Shown here piece by piece: positions 18,483 to 26,160 of a stretch of 64,000 nucleotides of DNA (within the stretch, counting starts at the first letter, position 1; each line of letters begins with the position of its first letter). Origin of the DNA: Mesorhizobium kowhaii (GTDB taxonomy: Bacteria; Pseudomonadota; Alphaproteobacteria; Rhizobiales; Rhizobiaceae). The notes under the pieces were generated by a model that ran no database searches, was not told the origin of the DNA, and saw nothing but the letters and a program-made list of their open reading frames with translations. Made by a program: the position numbers and the translations under genes. The DNA is taken from the NCBI RefSeq assembly GCF_003253745.1, contig NZ_MZXV01000080.1, forward strand, positions 124,001 to 188,000, written 5' to 3'.

Positions 18483-18545
18483 ATAAAGGTTCGAGACGGG
18501 GCGGGATGGAAAGAAATAGGAATTTTATAAAGGTTTTCGGGTCAG
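18483..18545 (-). promoter_or_regulatory. AACCTTTAT direct repeats upstream of kdp, possible KdpE sites
   Basis: AACCTTTAT occurs twice on the kdp sense strand (18483-18491 and 18537-18545), 54 bp apart, about five helical turns, some 140-195 bp before the first operon ORF. KdpE in E. coli binds T-rich TTTATA-like elements, so these are candidate operators. Base composition here is lower in GC than the flanks. Confidence 0.35.
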
Positions 18546-18633
18546 CTCGTCGCAAGCGTTCGACAGGTTGATTGTCGCGCAGCGGCCGGCTTCAGCCCCG
18601 ACCACGGGCCTGCGGTTTCCCGGCTGGAAAAGC

Positions 18634-18668
18634 GAAAGCCCGGCTGGGGAGGGCCAAGCCGGGCTTTC
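18634..18668 (-). terminator. Intrinsic terminator after the DUF982 gene
   Basis: GAAAGCCCGGCT (18634-18645) pairs exactly with AGCCGGGCTTTC (18657-18668), an 11-base loop, followed leftward by GCTTTTCC. It lies 45 bp after the DUF982 stop codon. The rest of 18349-18712 shows only the kdp upstream region. Confidence 0.8.
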
Positions 18669-18712
18669 CGTGGTGGCTGGTGCAGATTTAGCCGCCACGA
18701 TGGGAGGTGGCG

Positions 18713-19015
18713 TCAGGCGGCGTAACCGCCATAACCACGGGCAACGGCGTGTACGCCTGCAGCCGGCTCGAGATCCGGCCACAGGATGCCGGCAGCCTGG
18801 GCAAATTCGACCAGGGCACGGCGCGCCTGCTCGATGGTCACATAACCCGGAACGGCGAGATCACATGCCTTCACCGCGTTGCGAAAGAGCGGGCCACGGC
18901 GGGAGGTCGTCCAGTTGGTCAGGAAATCGTGCATTTCGGCAAGCGAGGCAATCTCGCGCTTGAAGCCAAGGCCGACGGTCAGTGCGACCGGTGAATGAAA
19001 CAGCTTGTCGTGCAT
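18713..19015 (-). CDS. DUF982 family protein
   Basis: A 100-residue cytoplasmic protein of the DUF982 family, abundant in rhizobia. Family features: an N-terminal beta region (FHSPVALTVGLGFKREIASLAEM), then LTNWTTSRRGPLFRNAVKACDLAVPGYVTIEQARRALVEFAQ (residues 32-73), where W, P, Y and A positions are typical, ending in a short variable tail. Function unknown. It is monocistronic with its own terminator. Confidence 0.88.
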   Translation of the reverse strand: MHDKLFHSPVALTVGLGFKREIASLAEMHDFLTNWTTSRRGPLFRNAVKACDLAVPGYVTIEQARRALVEFAQAAGILWPDLEPAAGVHAVARGYGGYAA

Positions 19016-19194
19016 GAAATGGCTCCTGATTTATCGCAGCGCCGGGAGAGATATCCGGGCTGGTCCACGGACGGGACGCCGTGAAACGCGCTGGGAGGCA
19101 GGAGGTTCCAGGCCGAGCGCTTTTATATGAAATGCGGCGGTCGGCCGTTGATCGCGATGCCCGCACAACCAATCGTTCGCGCCTCTCTTGGGCG

Positions 19195-20439
19195 CTATGA
19201 GCGGTCGGCAGATTGTCGTGTGAAGCTTGTCGGCATTCGCCAGGACCACACTTCACGCGCGACTGGAGCCTCGCGGGTCTCACGCTGCGTCGACAGGCGA
19301 AGAACTGCCGCAAGGCTGTTTCCCAGCGAGACGCCGGGCTTTTCAACAACAAGGTGCGCGACCAGCGCCATGAGGACCAGAAGCACCATCGCCATCACTA
19401 TCACAAGCCAATACTGGGTGGCGTTGTCCAAGGCCAAGGTCCGCACCGGCGCGATGGAAAATATCGCGACGAAGGCAAGCCCCTGCAAGAGATAGATGCC
19501 ATAGCTGATCTCGCCCAGTCGCACCGAACGGTTGGCGGTCAGAAGACCAAAGAAATCAGCGCCCGAGACGATCAGGAAGAAGGCACCGATGCACGGCAGC
19601 ACCGGCCCCGGCGCGTAGGCAATCCTGTAGGTGGCAAAAATATAGACCAGCAGCGCTAGAGCCATAGTAGACAGGACGTGCCGATGCACCTTCACCAGCA
19701 GCGTGTTTGCTTCAAGCGTCGCGCACAGCATCCCACCTGCGAAAAGTCCTAGATAGCCGTAGGCGCCGCCCCCTCCATTCATCGACATGAGAATGGAAAA
19801 AGCCAGCAGAACGGCCGGCAATCCTATGCGGGTAACCGGGTGCCGGCTGAATATGGCTGCGATTGGCAGGCTGAAATAAAACAGCCATTCATAGGGCAAG
19901 GTCCAGGTTACGCAGGCCAATACGCAGACGCGGGCACTCGAAAGCGGGACATAGCCAAAGACACCAAACAGCAGATTGAGAAATGCCCGCTCGTAGGTTG
20001 CGAAGGTCGAATAATCGATCTGGCCGTCGGCGACCTCCAAAGCCATCGCCAGGCCGACGGCCAAAATGTAGAGCGGCCCGATCCTGAAAGCCCGCTTGAG
20101 CAACAGGGTCGGAAAATCCACGGCGGACTTTGCAGACAGCAATTTCCCCCAGAACAGATAGGCGGAGATGATGAAGAAAAAGGACACTCCCACCTGTCCC
20201 AGCAGGCCATAGAAAGCCGAAGGCGGATACTTCCATGCGCCGGTTGTCAGGAATTCATGGTAGATGACGGCGTGATGAAGCACGACGGCAAGCGCCAGAT
20301 AGCCTCGCATCCCGTCGATTGCCCGGACCCTGGCGGCGTTCGCTTCGAAGCCGACCCGCTGAAACAGCGGCATGCCTGCAAGCGGCCAAAGCAGCGCGAC
20401 GACCACAAAGGCGGGCCAGAGGTCATAAAGTCCAATCAC
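19195..20439 (-). CDS. Acyltransferase 3 family membrane protein
   Basis: A 414-residue polytopic protein with about ten membrane segments, of the OafA/acyltransferase-3 type that transfers acetyl or other acyl groups to cell-surface carbohydrates. The IDGMRGYLALAVVLHH segment near residues 41-56 is the R-x-x-A..V...H active region. VGVSFFFIISAYLFWGKLL and a late GEISYGIYLLQGL also fit. The last 30 residues are polar and unusual for the family. It appears monocistronic; no sugar-biosynthesis neighbours identify its substrate. Confidence 0.88.
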   Translation of the reverse strand: MIGLYDLWPAFVVVALLWPLAGMPLFQRVGFEANAARVRAIDGMRGYLALAVVLHHAVIYHEFLTTGAWKYPPSAFYGLLGQVGVSFFFIISAYLFWGKLLSAKSAVDFPTLLLKRAFRIGPLYILAVGLAMALEVADGQIDYSTFATYERAFLNLLFGVFGYVPLSSARVCVLACVTWTLPYEWLFYFSLPIAAIFSRHPVTRIGLPAVLLAFSILMSMNGGGGAYGYLGLFAGGMLCATLEANTLLVKVHRHVLSTMALALLVYIFATYRIAYAPGPVLPCIGAFFLIVSGADFFGLLTANRSVRLGEISYGIYLLQGLAFVAIFSIAPVRTLALDNATQYWLVIVMAMVLLVLMALVAHLVVEKPGVSLGNSLAAVLRLSTQRETREAPVAREVWSWRMPTSFTRQSADRS

Positions 20440-20619
20440 GATTGCTCCGAGCCGATGCGCACAGCCTGCTGAGTCCCCCTGTCAGACTATGCAACCTTGC
20501 CCAGCGGCGGCACAAGCGCCCGCAAGATCCGCCAGACACAAAACCGGTCGGCGCAGGAACGAAGGGCATGCTCCACCGGCCATGCGTACACTTGCGCGGG
20601 CTAGCAACAATCCCAAAAA

Positions 20620-20880
20620 TCATCGTGCATTGGTATTCGCGCGTGCTGGTGGATCGATCTTCGCCAGATGCTCTCTGGCCTCGATCACACGCCGCTGAGC
20701 GGCCCTTATCCTGCTGCAGAGCGCGATATTGATCCCGACTCCGCAGTCTTCGTCCAGCATATCCTTGGCACGCCCGAGGGCGAGCTCCGCCTGCTTAACG
20801 CGCAGTCTGGCCTCAGCCAGTTCCAGGATCATGAGATCGGCCATCGCGCCGCGTCCGTTGTGCTCCAGGGTGTACATCAT
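20620..20880 (-). CDS. Hypothetical small helical protein
   Basis: An 86-residue protein, mostly charged alpha helix: AEARLRVKQAELALGRAKDML, then a short loop with two cysteines (EDCGVGINIALCSRI) and a second helix RAAQRRVIEAREHLAKI. No signal peptide or membrane segment. Start at 20880 or an internal ATG at 20844. I do not recognise it. It lies alone 180 bp before the acyltransferase gene in the same direction. Confidence 0.55.
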   Translation of the reverse strand: MMYTLEHNGRGAMADLMILELAEARLRVKQAELALGRAKDMLDEDCGVGINIALCSRIRAAQRRVIEAREHLAKIDPPARANTNAR

Positions 20881-21016
20881 GAAGTGCTAACTCATAACGG
20901 AGCGGTTCGTTCCCCCTGAGGCCTGGCACCGAGATCACGAATATGATCCTCCGTTGCGGCGAGCCCCCTCAACAGAGATCGCCTTCCCTTGATCCTGAAA
21001 TCACGGTGGCGGGCTT

Positions 21017-21259
21017 CTATCGCGCCGCAGTCAGGACGAACGTGCGCTCTCTCGCCTCAATTCGTTTGAGGCAATGTTCTGGAATATCTGGCCACGTCGC
21101 CTTGGCGCATTCTTTCTCCGTGACCGCAACAGTTTCGCCGGGCCGCACGTTCGCGGCTTGGGTAGCGGTGGATGACGTGACGAGCACTGTCTGAGTTATG
21201 AGCGCCGCAACGGCGGCGACTTGGATCAGGACGGCAGCGAGGGCGATCTTCTTGAGCAT
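21017..21259 (-). CDS. Hypothetical small exported or membrane-anchored protein
   Basis: An 80-residue protein with a basic start and a long hydrophobic N-terminal segment (IALAAVLIQVAAVAALITQTVLV), then a short extracytoplasmic part with two cysteines (KECAKATWPDIPEHCLKRIEAR). The cysteine spacing would allow one disulfide. No family recognised. It lies downstream of tRNA-Ser but is separated by a terminator-like hairpin. Confidence 0.6.
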   Translation of the reverse strand: MLKKIALAAVLIQVAAVAALITQTVLVTSSTATQAANVRPGETVAVTEKECAKATWPDIPEHCLKRIEARERTFVLTAAR

Positions 21260-21320
21260 GCGAGGAAACGCTCGTCACCGCCCCGGGTTCCTCCGGCTTC
21301 TGGTTTTTTCGCTCACGTTG

Positions 21321-21350
21321 GCCCGCTGCCTCACGGTGCGGGCTTTTCTG
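21321..21350 (+). terminator. Rightward terminator-like hairpin with no obvious gene
   Basis: GCCCGC (21321-21326) pairs with GCGGGC (21338-21343), with a further short inner stem, followed by TTTTCTGTTT. No rightward gene lies upstream, so it is either fortuitous or ends an unseen transcript. Confidence 0.35.
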
Positions 21351-21383
21351 TTTGAGCAAGCCAGCCAGGCAGGGAAAAGTAGG

Positions 21384-21401
21384 GAAGCACGCAAGTGCTT
21401 C
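21384..21401 (-). terminator. Probable tRNA-Ser terminator
   Basis: GAAGCAC (21384-21390) and GTGCTTC (21395-21401) form a 7-bp stem with a four-base loop. On the leftward strand CCCTACTTTTCCC follows. It lies 40 bp after the tRNA 3' end. Confidence 0.55.
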
Positions 21402-21440
21402 AGAAATCACCAGCGATTTCAACGTGTTGTCGAACGATGG

Positions 21441-21530
21441 TGGCGGAGAGAGCGGGATTCGAACCCGCGTTACGGTCTCCCGTAAACACACTTTCCAGGC
21501 GTGCGCCTTCAACCACTCGGCCACCTCTCC
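21441..21530 (-). tRNA. tRNA-Ser (anticodon GGA)
   Basis: A 90-base class II tRNA with encoded CCA. The 5' acceptor GGAGAGG pairs with TCTCTCC plus discriminator G. The D arm is GGCCGAGTGGTTGAAGGC, the anticodon loop reads CTGGAAA (GGA), a long variable arm follows as expected for serine, and the T arm is GCGGG-TTCGAAT-CCCGC. It reads UCC and UCU codons. Such genes can serve as integration sites, but no integrase or duplicated 3' end is visible. Confidence 0.97.
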
Positions 21531-21886
21531 GTCCATGCATGTCGCGCCGGCCGGTTTCGCCGCGTGGGTTGGGGAGATGCACCTCCCTTGGGATTGGGCG
21601 TGGAACCCCGCGCCGGCGCCGCCAACCAGCGAACGCCCTTCCCCTGCACCTGAGCCGTCGAAGCAACAGGCGCGGGGCTCATCTAGTCGATCCGGCGCCG
21701 AATGCCAAGCCATAACGGCAGTCTATTCGCTTTGCCGGCCACACAGCGTTTCGCGAGGCTGCCGGCGCGCCCGTTTTGAGGCGCAGTCACCCGAATGATG
21801 TGCACAGGCAAGGCCGCAAGGCCGGCCGCGCTTGACTTCGCCCGGGGCCGCCTGTCGAGTGACGCAGAGGCCTTGGGGGGCCGGAC
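21531..21886. other. 356-bp intergenic region with no convincing feature
   Basis: GC-rich spacer between the tRNA 5' end and a rightward membrane protein gene. Open frames on both strands here lack signal or domain character. It must contain the promoters of both neighbours, but I see no clear consensus. Confidence 0.5.
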
Positions 21887-22591
21887 ATGACATCGAGCAA
21901 TGGACAGACGCCTGCCAGACGGCCGGACAGCGGCCTGTCCTTCGTGCCGCCGGGCTGGCTCGTCTTCGTCATGGCGTGGTCGGTCTACGGCCTGGTGTCG
22001 AGCTGGTGGCTGGTTGGGAACTCTGGCCTGCCGGACAGGATCTTCTATCTCCTCCTGAGCGGGGTCGTCGCCAATGTCATCACCATCCTGTGGGGGCTTT
22101 ACCTGCTCGGCCTCGCCTTTGGCCGCTCGGCCCGCTTCCCGCGCCATTTCACCATCTGGCAGATCGCCACCATCATCTGGCTGCTGGCGAGGCAGGCCTA
22201 TGTGCTGACGATTTCCGATTTCGTCTTCTCAGGCCAGGCGCTTGCCGTCACCGCTGCCGAGATCGCCATCGGGGTTCTCTGCATTTATCTGCTGCGCCGC
22301 GGTTCCGAAGCCGGGGCCGTCTATGCCAATCCGGAAACCGAAAGCCCGCCTGTCTTCGTTTCGATCATCGCCGCCCTGCTCGGTATCATCCTCGGCGCGG
22401 TCATCGGCGCCGTGGGCGGATTCTTCGCCGGTGAGGGGATTGCGGAGGCCACCGACATGAGCTGCTTCGAGGGCGGCTGCGGTTATTTTGCCTTGTTCAT
22501 CGGGCTGGCCGGGTTGGTCGTCGGCGCCATCGGTGGCGGCCTTTTCGCCGTCTGGCGCGTCCATCGGCGCATAAGGAAGCCGGCGGCATAG
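21887..22591 (+). CDS. Hypothetical polytopic membrane protein
   Basis: A 234-residue inner-membrane protein. After a polar 20-residue N-terminus (ending FVPPGWLVFVMAW) come about six hydrophobic segments; the first four are arranged like DUF2569-type proteins (GWL start), the last two are glycine-rich (IIAALLGIILGAVIGAVGG and GLAGLVVGAIGGGLFAVW) flanking a loop with two cysteines (DMSCFEGGCGYF). The glycine-rich hairpin resembles glycine-zipper modules. Function unknown. Appears monocistronic. Confidence 0.72.
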   Translation: MTSSNGQTPARRPDSGLSFVPPGWLVFVMAWSVYGLVSSWWLVGNSGLPDRIFYLLLSGVVANVITILWGLYLLGLAFGRSARFPRHFTIWQIATIIWLLARQAYVLTISDFVFSGQALAVTAAEIAIGVLCIYLLRRGSEAGAVYANPETESPPVFVSIIAALLGIILGAVIGAVGGFFAGEGIAEATDMSCFEGGCGYFALFIGLAGLVVGAIGGGLFAVWRVHRRIRKPAA

Positions 22592-22681
22592 GCCAGGCTT
22601 CAAATTCGCGCAGGGCAACGAATCCAGGTTAACGGGTTCCTTCGGAACCTTCGCCTACGCGTGGGTTGACGAAGCATCAAA

Positions 22682-22731
22682 CGAAAAAACCCGCCTGTGC
22701 GGCGGGTCACTGGCGCAAATTAACACCATAT
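22682..22731 (-). ncRNA. Candidate small RNA of about 50 nt
   Basis: A sigma-70-like promoter (22737-22765) points into a short leftward transcript that ends at ACCCGCC-GCACA-GGCGGGT followed by TTTTTT (stem 22689-22695 with 22701-22707). No leftward gene lies upstream that would need this terminator, and no ORF fits in between. The predicted RNA is short and GC-moderate (GGATATGGTGTTAATTTGCG at its 5' end). No database family could be checked. Confidence 0.45.
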
Positions 22732-22736
22732 CCAAA

Positions 22737-22765
22737 TTGGTAGCATAACTGCCGTCACATGTCAA
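22737..22765 (-). promoter_or_regulatory. Promoter of the candidate small RNA
   Basis: On the leftward strand, a perfect -35 TTGACA (22760-22765), a 17-bp spacer and a weaker -10 TACCAA (22737-22742). Predicted start near 22731. The DNA around it is unusually AT-rich for this genome. Confidence 0.5.
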
Positions 22766-22958
22766 TGAAAAGCTACCGGCACAAGAGCTGCCCACACCCC
22801 TGGACTGGCTGTCGTCAGGGCTTTTGTTAACCTGAGTTGGGAGCCCTGCAAATTCGCGTATGGCGATTGCGAACCAGGCATGCGCACTCTATTTCTCGTC
22901 TTGGAACCGGAAGGCCCTCGGGAGGAGCTTGAGGACTGGCCCGGGGGAAGGTCTCCGC

Positions 22959-23282
22959 ATGTTTCGCTTCGTCTTTCGTCTTGCCGCAATGGTCGCGCTG
23001 TCGATTTCCGTCATCATGGCGGTGCTCGACGCGACGCGCACCGTGGCGGCTTCGGCGCTGGTGCTGACCCCGCTCGACACAAGCTGGCTGGCGGTCTCGC
23101 CGGACACGCGGGCCGCCTTCGAAACCTTCGTGCGAACCAAAGCCGGTGCGCTGCTGTGGGACGGTGCGATCGCCTGGGTGCTCAACCAGCCGGGCTTCGC
23201 CGTGTTCGCGGTGCTGGCCCTCCTGCTCTATGCTATCGGCTACAGGCGGCAACGACGCCCGGGACAGTTCGCCGCCACCTAG
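22959..23282 (+). CDS. Hypothetical two-helix membrane protein
   Basis: A 107-residue protein with one hydrophobic segment at each end (FRLAAMVALSISVIMAVLDA at about 6-25 and QPGFAVFAVLALLLYAIGY near the C-terminus) and a central periplasmic-type loop (SWLAVSPDTRAAFETFVRTKAGALLWD). ATG at 22959 is chosen because GGAAGG precedes it; the upstream in-frame stretch is polar and unlike a leader. No family recognised. It is followed by a palindromic repeat and msrA in the same direction. Confidence 0.7.
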   Translation: MFRFVFRLAAMVALSISVIMAVLDATRTVAASALVLTPLDTSWLAVSPDTRAAFETFVRTKAGALLWDGAIAWVLNQPGFAVFAVLALLLYAIGYRRQRRPGQFAAT

Positions 23283-23331
23283 AGCATCGGACCCAAAGGT
23301 GAGTACCGGTTTTGGGAAAATCCGATGCTCA
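23281..23331. repeat. Palindromic intergenic repeat, second type
   Basis: AGAGCATCGGA at the left end is matched by TCCGATGCTC at the right end, enclosing CCCAAAGGTGAGTACCGGTTTTGGG. The inner phrase CCGGTTTTGGGA recurs at about 29850. It overlaps the stop of the preceding gene. Confidence 0.75.
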
Positions 23332-23378
23332 AACGAAAGACCACTTCTTGCATCCCACCCAGAGAGGGAAGACCGCGC

Positions 23379-24041
23379 ATGTTCTTTCTCAGCGACATGC
23401 TGAACAAGAAGCTCAATCTGCCGAAACCGTCCGAGGCGTTGCCGGGCCGCGCCCGGGCGATCCCGACGGCATCCAGGCATCATGTCCTGAAAAAGCCTCT
23501 CAAGGGTCCCTACCCCGAAGGCTTTGAGACGGCGATGTTCGGGCTCGGCTGCTTCTGGGGCGCCGAGCGGCTGTTCTGGCAGCTCGACGGCGTCTGGGTC
23601 ACCGCGGTCGGCTATGCCGGCGGCATCACGCCCAATCCGACCTATCAGGAAACCTGCACCGGCCTCACCGGCCATGCCGAAGTGGTGCTGGTCGTCTACG
23701 ACCCCAAAATCGTCTCCTATGCCGGGCTTCTGAAGCTGTTCTGGGAAAGCCACGACCCGACGCAAGGCATGCGCCAGGGCAATGATATCGGCACCACCTA
23801 CCGCTCCGCGATCTACACACTCAGCGATGCGCAATTGCAGGCGGCGCGCGCCTCGCGCGATGCCTACGAAACCGCCTTGCGCGGTGCTGGCCATGGCAAG
23901 ATCACCACAGAGATCGTACCGGCGCCTGAATTCTACTTCGCCGAAGCCGATCACCAGCAATATCTGGCGAAGAACCCTTACGGCTACTGCAACCTCAAAG
24001 GCACCGGCATCCCTTGCATCCCGGCTGCCATCTCCGCCTAA
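23379..24041 (+). CDS. msrA: Peptide-methionine (S)-S-oxide reductase
   Basis: Repairs oxidised methionine (the S epimer) in proteins using thioredoxin. The 220-residue protein has the catalytic GCFWGAER at about residues 57-64 with the nucleophilic Cys in its second position, followed by VTAVGYAGG and [11 protein letters not shown]. The C-terminal [12 protein letters not shown] has the resolving cysteines of the three-Cys type. ATG at 23379 follows AGAGAGGGAAG. The N-terminal 40 residues are a common rhizobial extension, not an export signal. Confidence 0.95.
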   Translation: MFFLSDMLNKKLNLPKPSEALPGRARAIPTASRHHVLKKPLKGPYPEGFETAMFGLGCFWGAERLFWQLDGVWVTAVGYAGGITPNPTYQETCTGLTGHAEVVLVVYDPKIVSYAGLLKLFWESHDPTQGMRQGNDIGTTYRSAIYTLSDAQLQAARASRDAYETALRGAGHGKITTEIVPAPEFYFAEADHQQYLAKNPYGYCNLKGTGIPCIPAAISA

Positions 24042-24103
24042 AGCCTTTGGCGCAAGGATCGAGCTGCGGTGCGGTCTCCCCGCGCCATGCTTTTCCAAAA
24101 GGT

Positions 24104-24124
24104 CAAAATTCCGCGTGAATTTTG
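24104..24124. promoter_or_regulatory. 21-bp palindrome upstream of the nucleoside transporter gene
   Basis: CAAAATTC-CGCGT-GAATTTTG is a perfect 8-bp inverted repeat with CG-rich centre, LacI/PurR-operator-like in shape, 129 bp before the BMP gene. It could also be the msrA transcript end, as TTTCGGG follows. Confidence 0.4.
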
Positions 24125-24181
24125 TTTCGGGCCGTGCCAGATTGCCGCCGAGCGGGAGGGGAATACACTCCTGGCTGATGT

Positions 24182-24213
24182 CGCATGCCTGCCGGAGAAC
24201 CGGGCAGCATGCG
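24182..24213 (+). other. Leader stem-loop ahead of the BMP gene
   Basis: CGCATG-C-CTGCC (24182-24193) pairs with GGCAGCATGCG (24203-24213) with one bulged base, closing a nine-base loop 40 bp before the start codon. No known riboswitch pattern. Confidence 0.4.
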
Positions 24214-24252
24214 GCGCGTAACGGAAAAAATAACCGACAGGGTGTGGATCAC

Positions 24253-25242
24253 ATGAAACGTATCGTTCTCGGCCTCCTGGCCGCAACCGCAATGGTTCTT
24301 CCGGCTTTCGCCGCGGATGTCCAGCCGGCCATCCTCTATGATCTCGGCGGCAAGTTCGACAAATCCTTCAACGAGGCTGCCTTTCATGGCGCCGAGAAGT
24401 TCAAGACAGAGACCGGCGTCGCCTATGTCGAGTTCGAGGTGTCCAACGCCTCGCAGCGCGAGCAGGCGCTGCGCCGCTTCGCCGAGGACGGCCGCAACCC
24501 GATCGTCATGGCCGGCTTTGCCTGGGAGGATGCACTGAAGAAGGTCGCGGCCGAATATCCTGACCTCAACTTCGCCATCATCGACGATGCCGTCGATCTG
24601 CCCAATGTCCGCTCGCTGGTATTCAAGGAGAATGAAGGCTCCTACCTCGTCGGCATCCTGGCGGCGATGGCTTCAAAGTCGAAGAAGGTCTCCTTCATCG
24701 GCGGCATGGACATCCCGCTGATCCGCAAGTTCGAATGCGGCTATGTCGGCGGCGCCAAGTCGGCCGGTGCGACGGATGTCATCCAGAACATGACCGGCGA
24801 CACGCCGGCTGCCTGGAACGACCCGGCGAAGGGCGGTGAAATCGCCAAGACGCAGATCGACCAGGGCTCCGACGTGGTCTACGCCGCGGCCGGCGGCACC
24901 GGCGTCGGCGTGCTGCAGGCGGCGGCTGATGCCGGCAAGCTTGGCATCGGCGTCGATTCCAACCAGAACGGCCTGCAGCCCGGCAAGGTGCTGACCTCGA
25001 TGATGAAGCGCGTCGATGTTGCCGTCTACACCGCTTTCATGGACGGCAAGAACGGCACCTTCAAGGGCGGCCTGCAAAATCTCGGCCTCAAGGAAGGCGG
25101 CGTTGACTACGCCATGGACGACAACAACAAGGCGCTGGTGACCGACGAGATGAAGGCGGCGGTCGAAAAGGCCAAGGCCGATATCATCGCCGGCAAGCTC
25201 GAGGTGCACGACTATACGGCCGACAACGCCTGCCCGTATTGA
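24253..25242 (+). CDS. BMP family ABC transporter substrate-binding protein (nucleosides)
   Basis: Periplasmic binding protein of the BMP/Med/PnrA family, 329 residues. The signal peptide is cleaved after about residue 20 (LPAFA) and has no lipobox. Family features: YDLGGKFDKSFNEAAF, then ENEGSYLVGILAAM and SFIGGMDIPLIRKFECGYVGGAK. Relatives bind purine or pyrimidine nucleosides. The cognate ATPase and permeases start 900 bp downstream, past two leftward genes, and are followed by cytidine deaminase and phosphorylases, supporting nucleoside uptake. A strong terminator follows, letting this gene be expressed apart from the membrane components. Confidence 0.9.
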   Translation: MKRIVLGLLAATAMVLPAFAADVQPAILYDLGGKFDKSFNEAAFHGAEKFKTETGVAYVEFEVSNASQREQALRRFAEDGRNPIVMAGFAWEDALKKVAAEYPDLNFAIIDDAVDLPNVRSLVFKENEGSYLVGILAAMASKSKKVSFIGGMDIPLIRKFECGYVGGAKSAGATDVIQNMTGDTPAAWNDPAKGGEIAKTQIDQGSDVVYAAAGGTGVGVLQAAADAGKLGIGVDSNQNGLQPGKVLTSMMKRVDVAVYTAFMDGKNGTFKGGLQNLGLKEGGVDYAMDDNNKALVTDEMKAAVEKAKADIIAGKLEVHDYTADNACPY

Positions 25243-25267
25243 GCGGCACGACATACATGAACTGCAA

Positions 25268-25297
25268 ACCGCCGGGCGCAAGCCCGGCGGTTTTGCG
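25268..25297 (+). terminator. Intrinsic terminator of the BMP gene
   Basis: AACCGCCGGGC (25268-25278) and GCCCGGCGGTT (25283-25293) form a perfect 11-bp stem around a GCAA tetraloop, followed by TTGCGTT. It ends 26 bp or so after the stop. Confidence 0.85.
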
Positions 25298-25302
25298 TTG
25301 GC

Positions 25303-25701
25303 CTATAATTTGCCCGCCAGGTAACCCAGCGCGAAGGCCACGATCAGCCCGACAGCGACGACAAATCCGCGCCGACCTCCGAGCGCATGCAGGCCGATGC
25401 CGTACGGGCGCCGAGACAGGCTTCGGATCACCGTCGGTGATTTGGCATCGTTGCCGCCCAGACCAGATCTGCGCATCTGCGGCAGGTCGGCAATGCGCTG
25501 GGTGATCTGGTTCCAACGCTCTTCGCCATCAGCCGGTTCGGCACGGTCGAAGACGTGCATGCGTTCGGCAAGTTGCACGACCGCGTCGCGGAAGGCAGGG
25601 TCGATCTCTAGGTCGCGCTCGGCCCGTTCGCGTTCCGCGTCGTTCATCAGGCCGAGCACATAGTCGCCGGCCCGCGCGGTGCGATCGCTTTCACTGGCCA
25701 T
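25303..25701 (-). CDS. Anti-sigma-factor-like membrane protein
   Basis: A 132-residue protein whose N-terminus (AGDYVLGLMNDAERERAERDLEIDPAFRDAV) matches the cytoplasmic sigma-binding region of RskA-type anti-sigma factors, with one membrane helix at the very C-terminus (GFVVAVGLIVAFALGYLAGKL). The periplasmic domain of true RskA is absent, so it may be a truncated or minimal form. No ECF sigma factor gene is adjacent, which weakens the functional call. It follows slyX in the same direction by 22 bp. Confidence 0.65.
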   Translation of the reverse strand: MASESDRTARAGDYVLGLMNDAERERAERDLEIDPAFRDAVVQLAERMHVFDRAEPADGEERWNQITQRIADLPQMRRSGLGGNDAKSPTVIRSLSRRPYGIGLHALGGRRGFVVAVGLIVAFALGYLAGKL

Positions 25702-25723
25702 GACTTCCCCCTCCCCTTTTTCC

Positions 25724-25933
25724 TCACCAGTGCGGTGGTCTGGTTACAGGCACGTCGGGCGCCGCCTGCTCCTCCAGCGCCAGGAAGCGGTCGGTCAGCG
25801 CGTCGAGCTTGCGCTGCATGCGCTCGATCACCTTCCACTGCTCGGCGATCTGGCCGGACAGTTCCTCGATCGTCTTCTCCTGTTCGGCGGCGCGGATCTC
25901 CAGCGTCGTCAGCCGGTCGGCAGGCATGATCAT
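25724..25933 (-). CDS. slyX: SlyX family protein
   Basis: A 69-residue coiled-coil protein. The leucine-rich helix (LEIRAAEQEKTIEELSGQIA, then EQWKVIERMQRKLDALTDRF) and the terminal PPHW tail, close to the usual PPHY, define SlyX. The function is not established. Starts at 25933 or 25927 (a second ATG). Upstream of the anti-sigma-like gene, both leftward within the nucleoside-uptake region. Confidence 0.85.
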   Translation of the reverse strand: MIMPADRLTTLEIRAAEQEKTIEELSGQIAEQWKVIERMQRKLDALTDRFLALEEQAAPDVPVTRPPHW

Positions 25934-26160
25934 TCAAATCCCCAGTCTCTCGCCGCGATGCCTCGCACTGCAATACGTTGCGCCGCGATACGAATTTCGG
26001 CTTCGCCATATTAGCGAATGTGAAGGCCCCGGCCACGTTGGAAATTGACAAGCGCACCGGGATTTGTCGAGAGTGACCAATGCTCCGCCAATTGGCAGGG
26101 GCGGAGTGTCATGCTAGGCATTTTGACCAAGCGATAAAAAATAAGAGTGGGACAGGCTGC

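Noticed and set aside
21441-21530. tRNA-Ser as the attachment site of an integrated element
   Set aside because: No integrase, no duplicated tRNA 3' end within reach and no shift in composition beside it.
22827-24098. 423-codon leftward frame opposite msrA
   Set aside because: msrA is unambiguous on the other strand and this frame lacks a recognisable domain or ribosome site.
24182-24213. Purine or other riboswitch ahead of the nucleoside transporter
   Set aside because: A single bulged stem only; no three-way junction or conserved purine-aptamer loops are visible.
25303-25701. Full ECF sigma/anti-sigma pair
   Set aside because: Only an anti-sigma-like protein is present; neighbours are slyX and a binding-protein gene, and no ECF sigma factor is encoded nearby.
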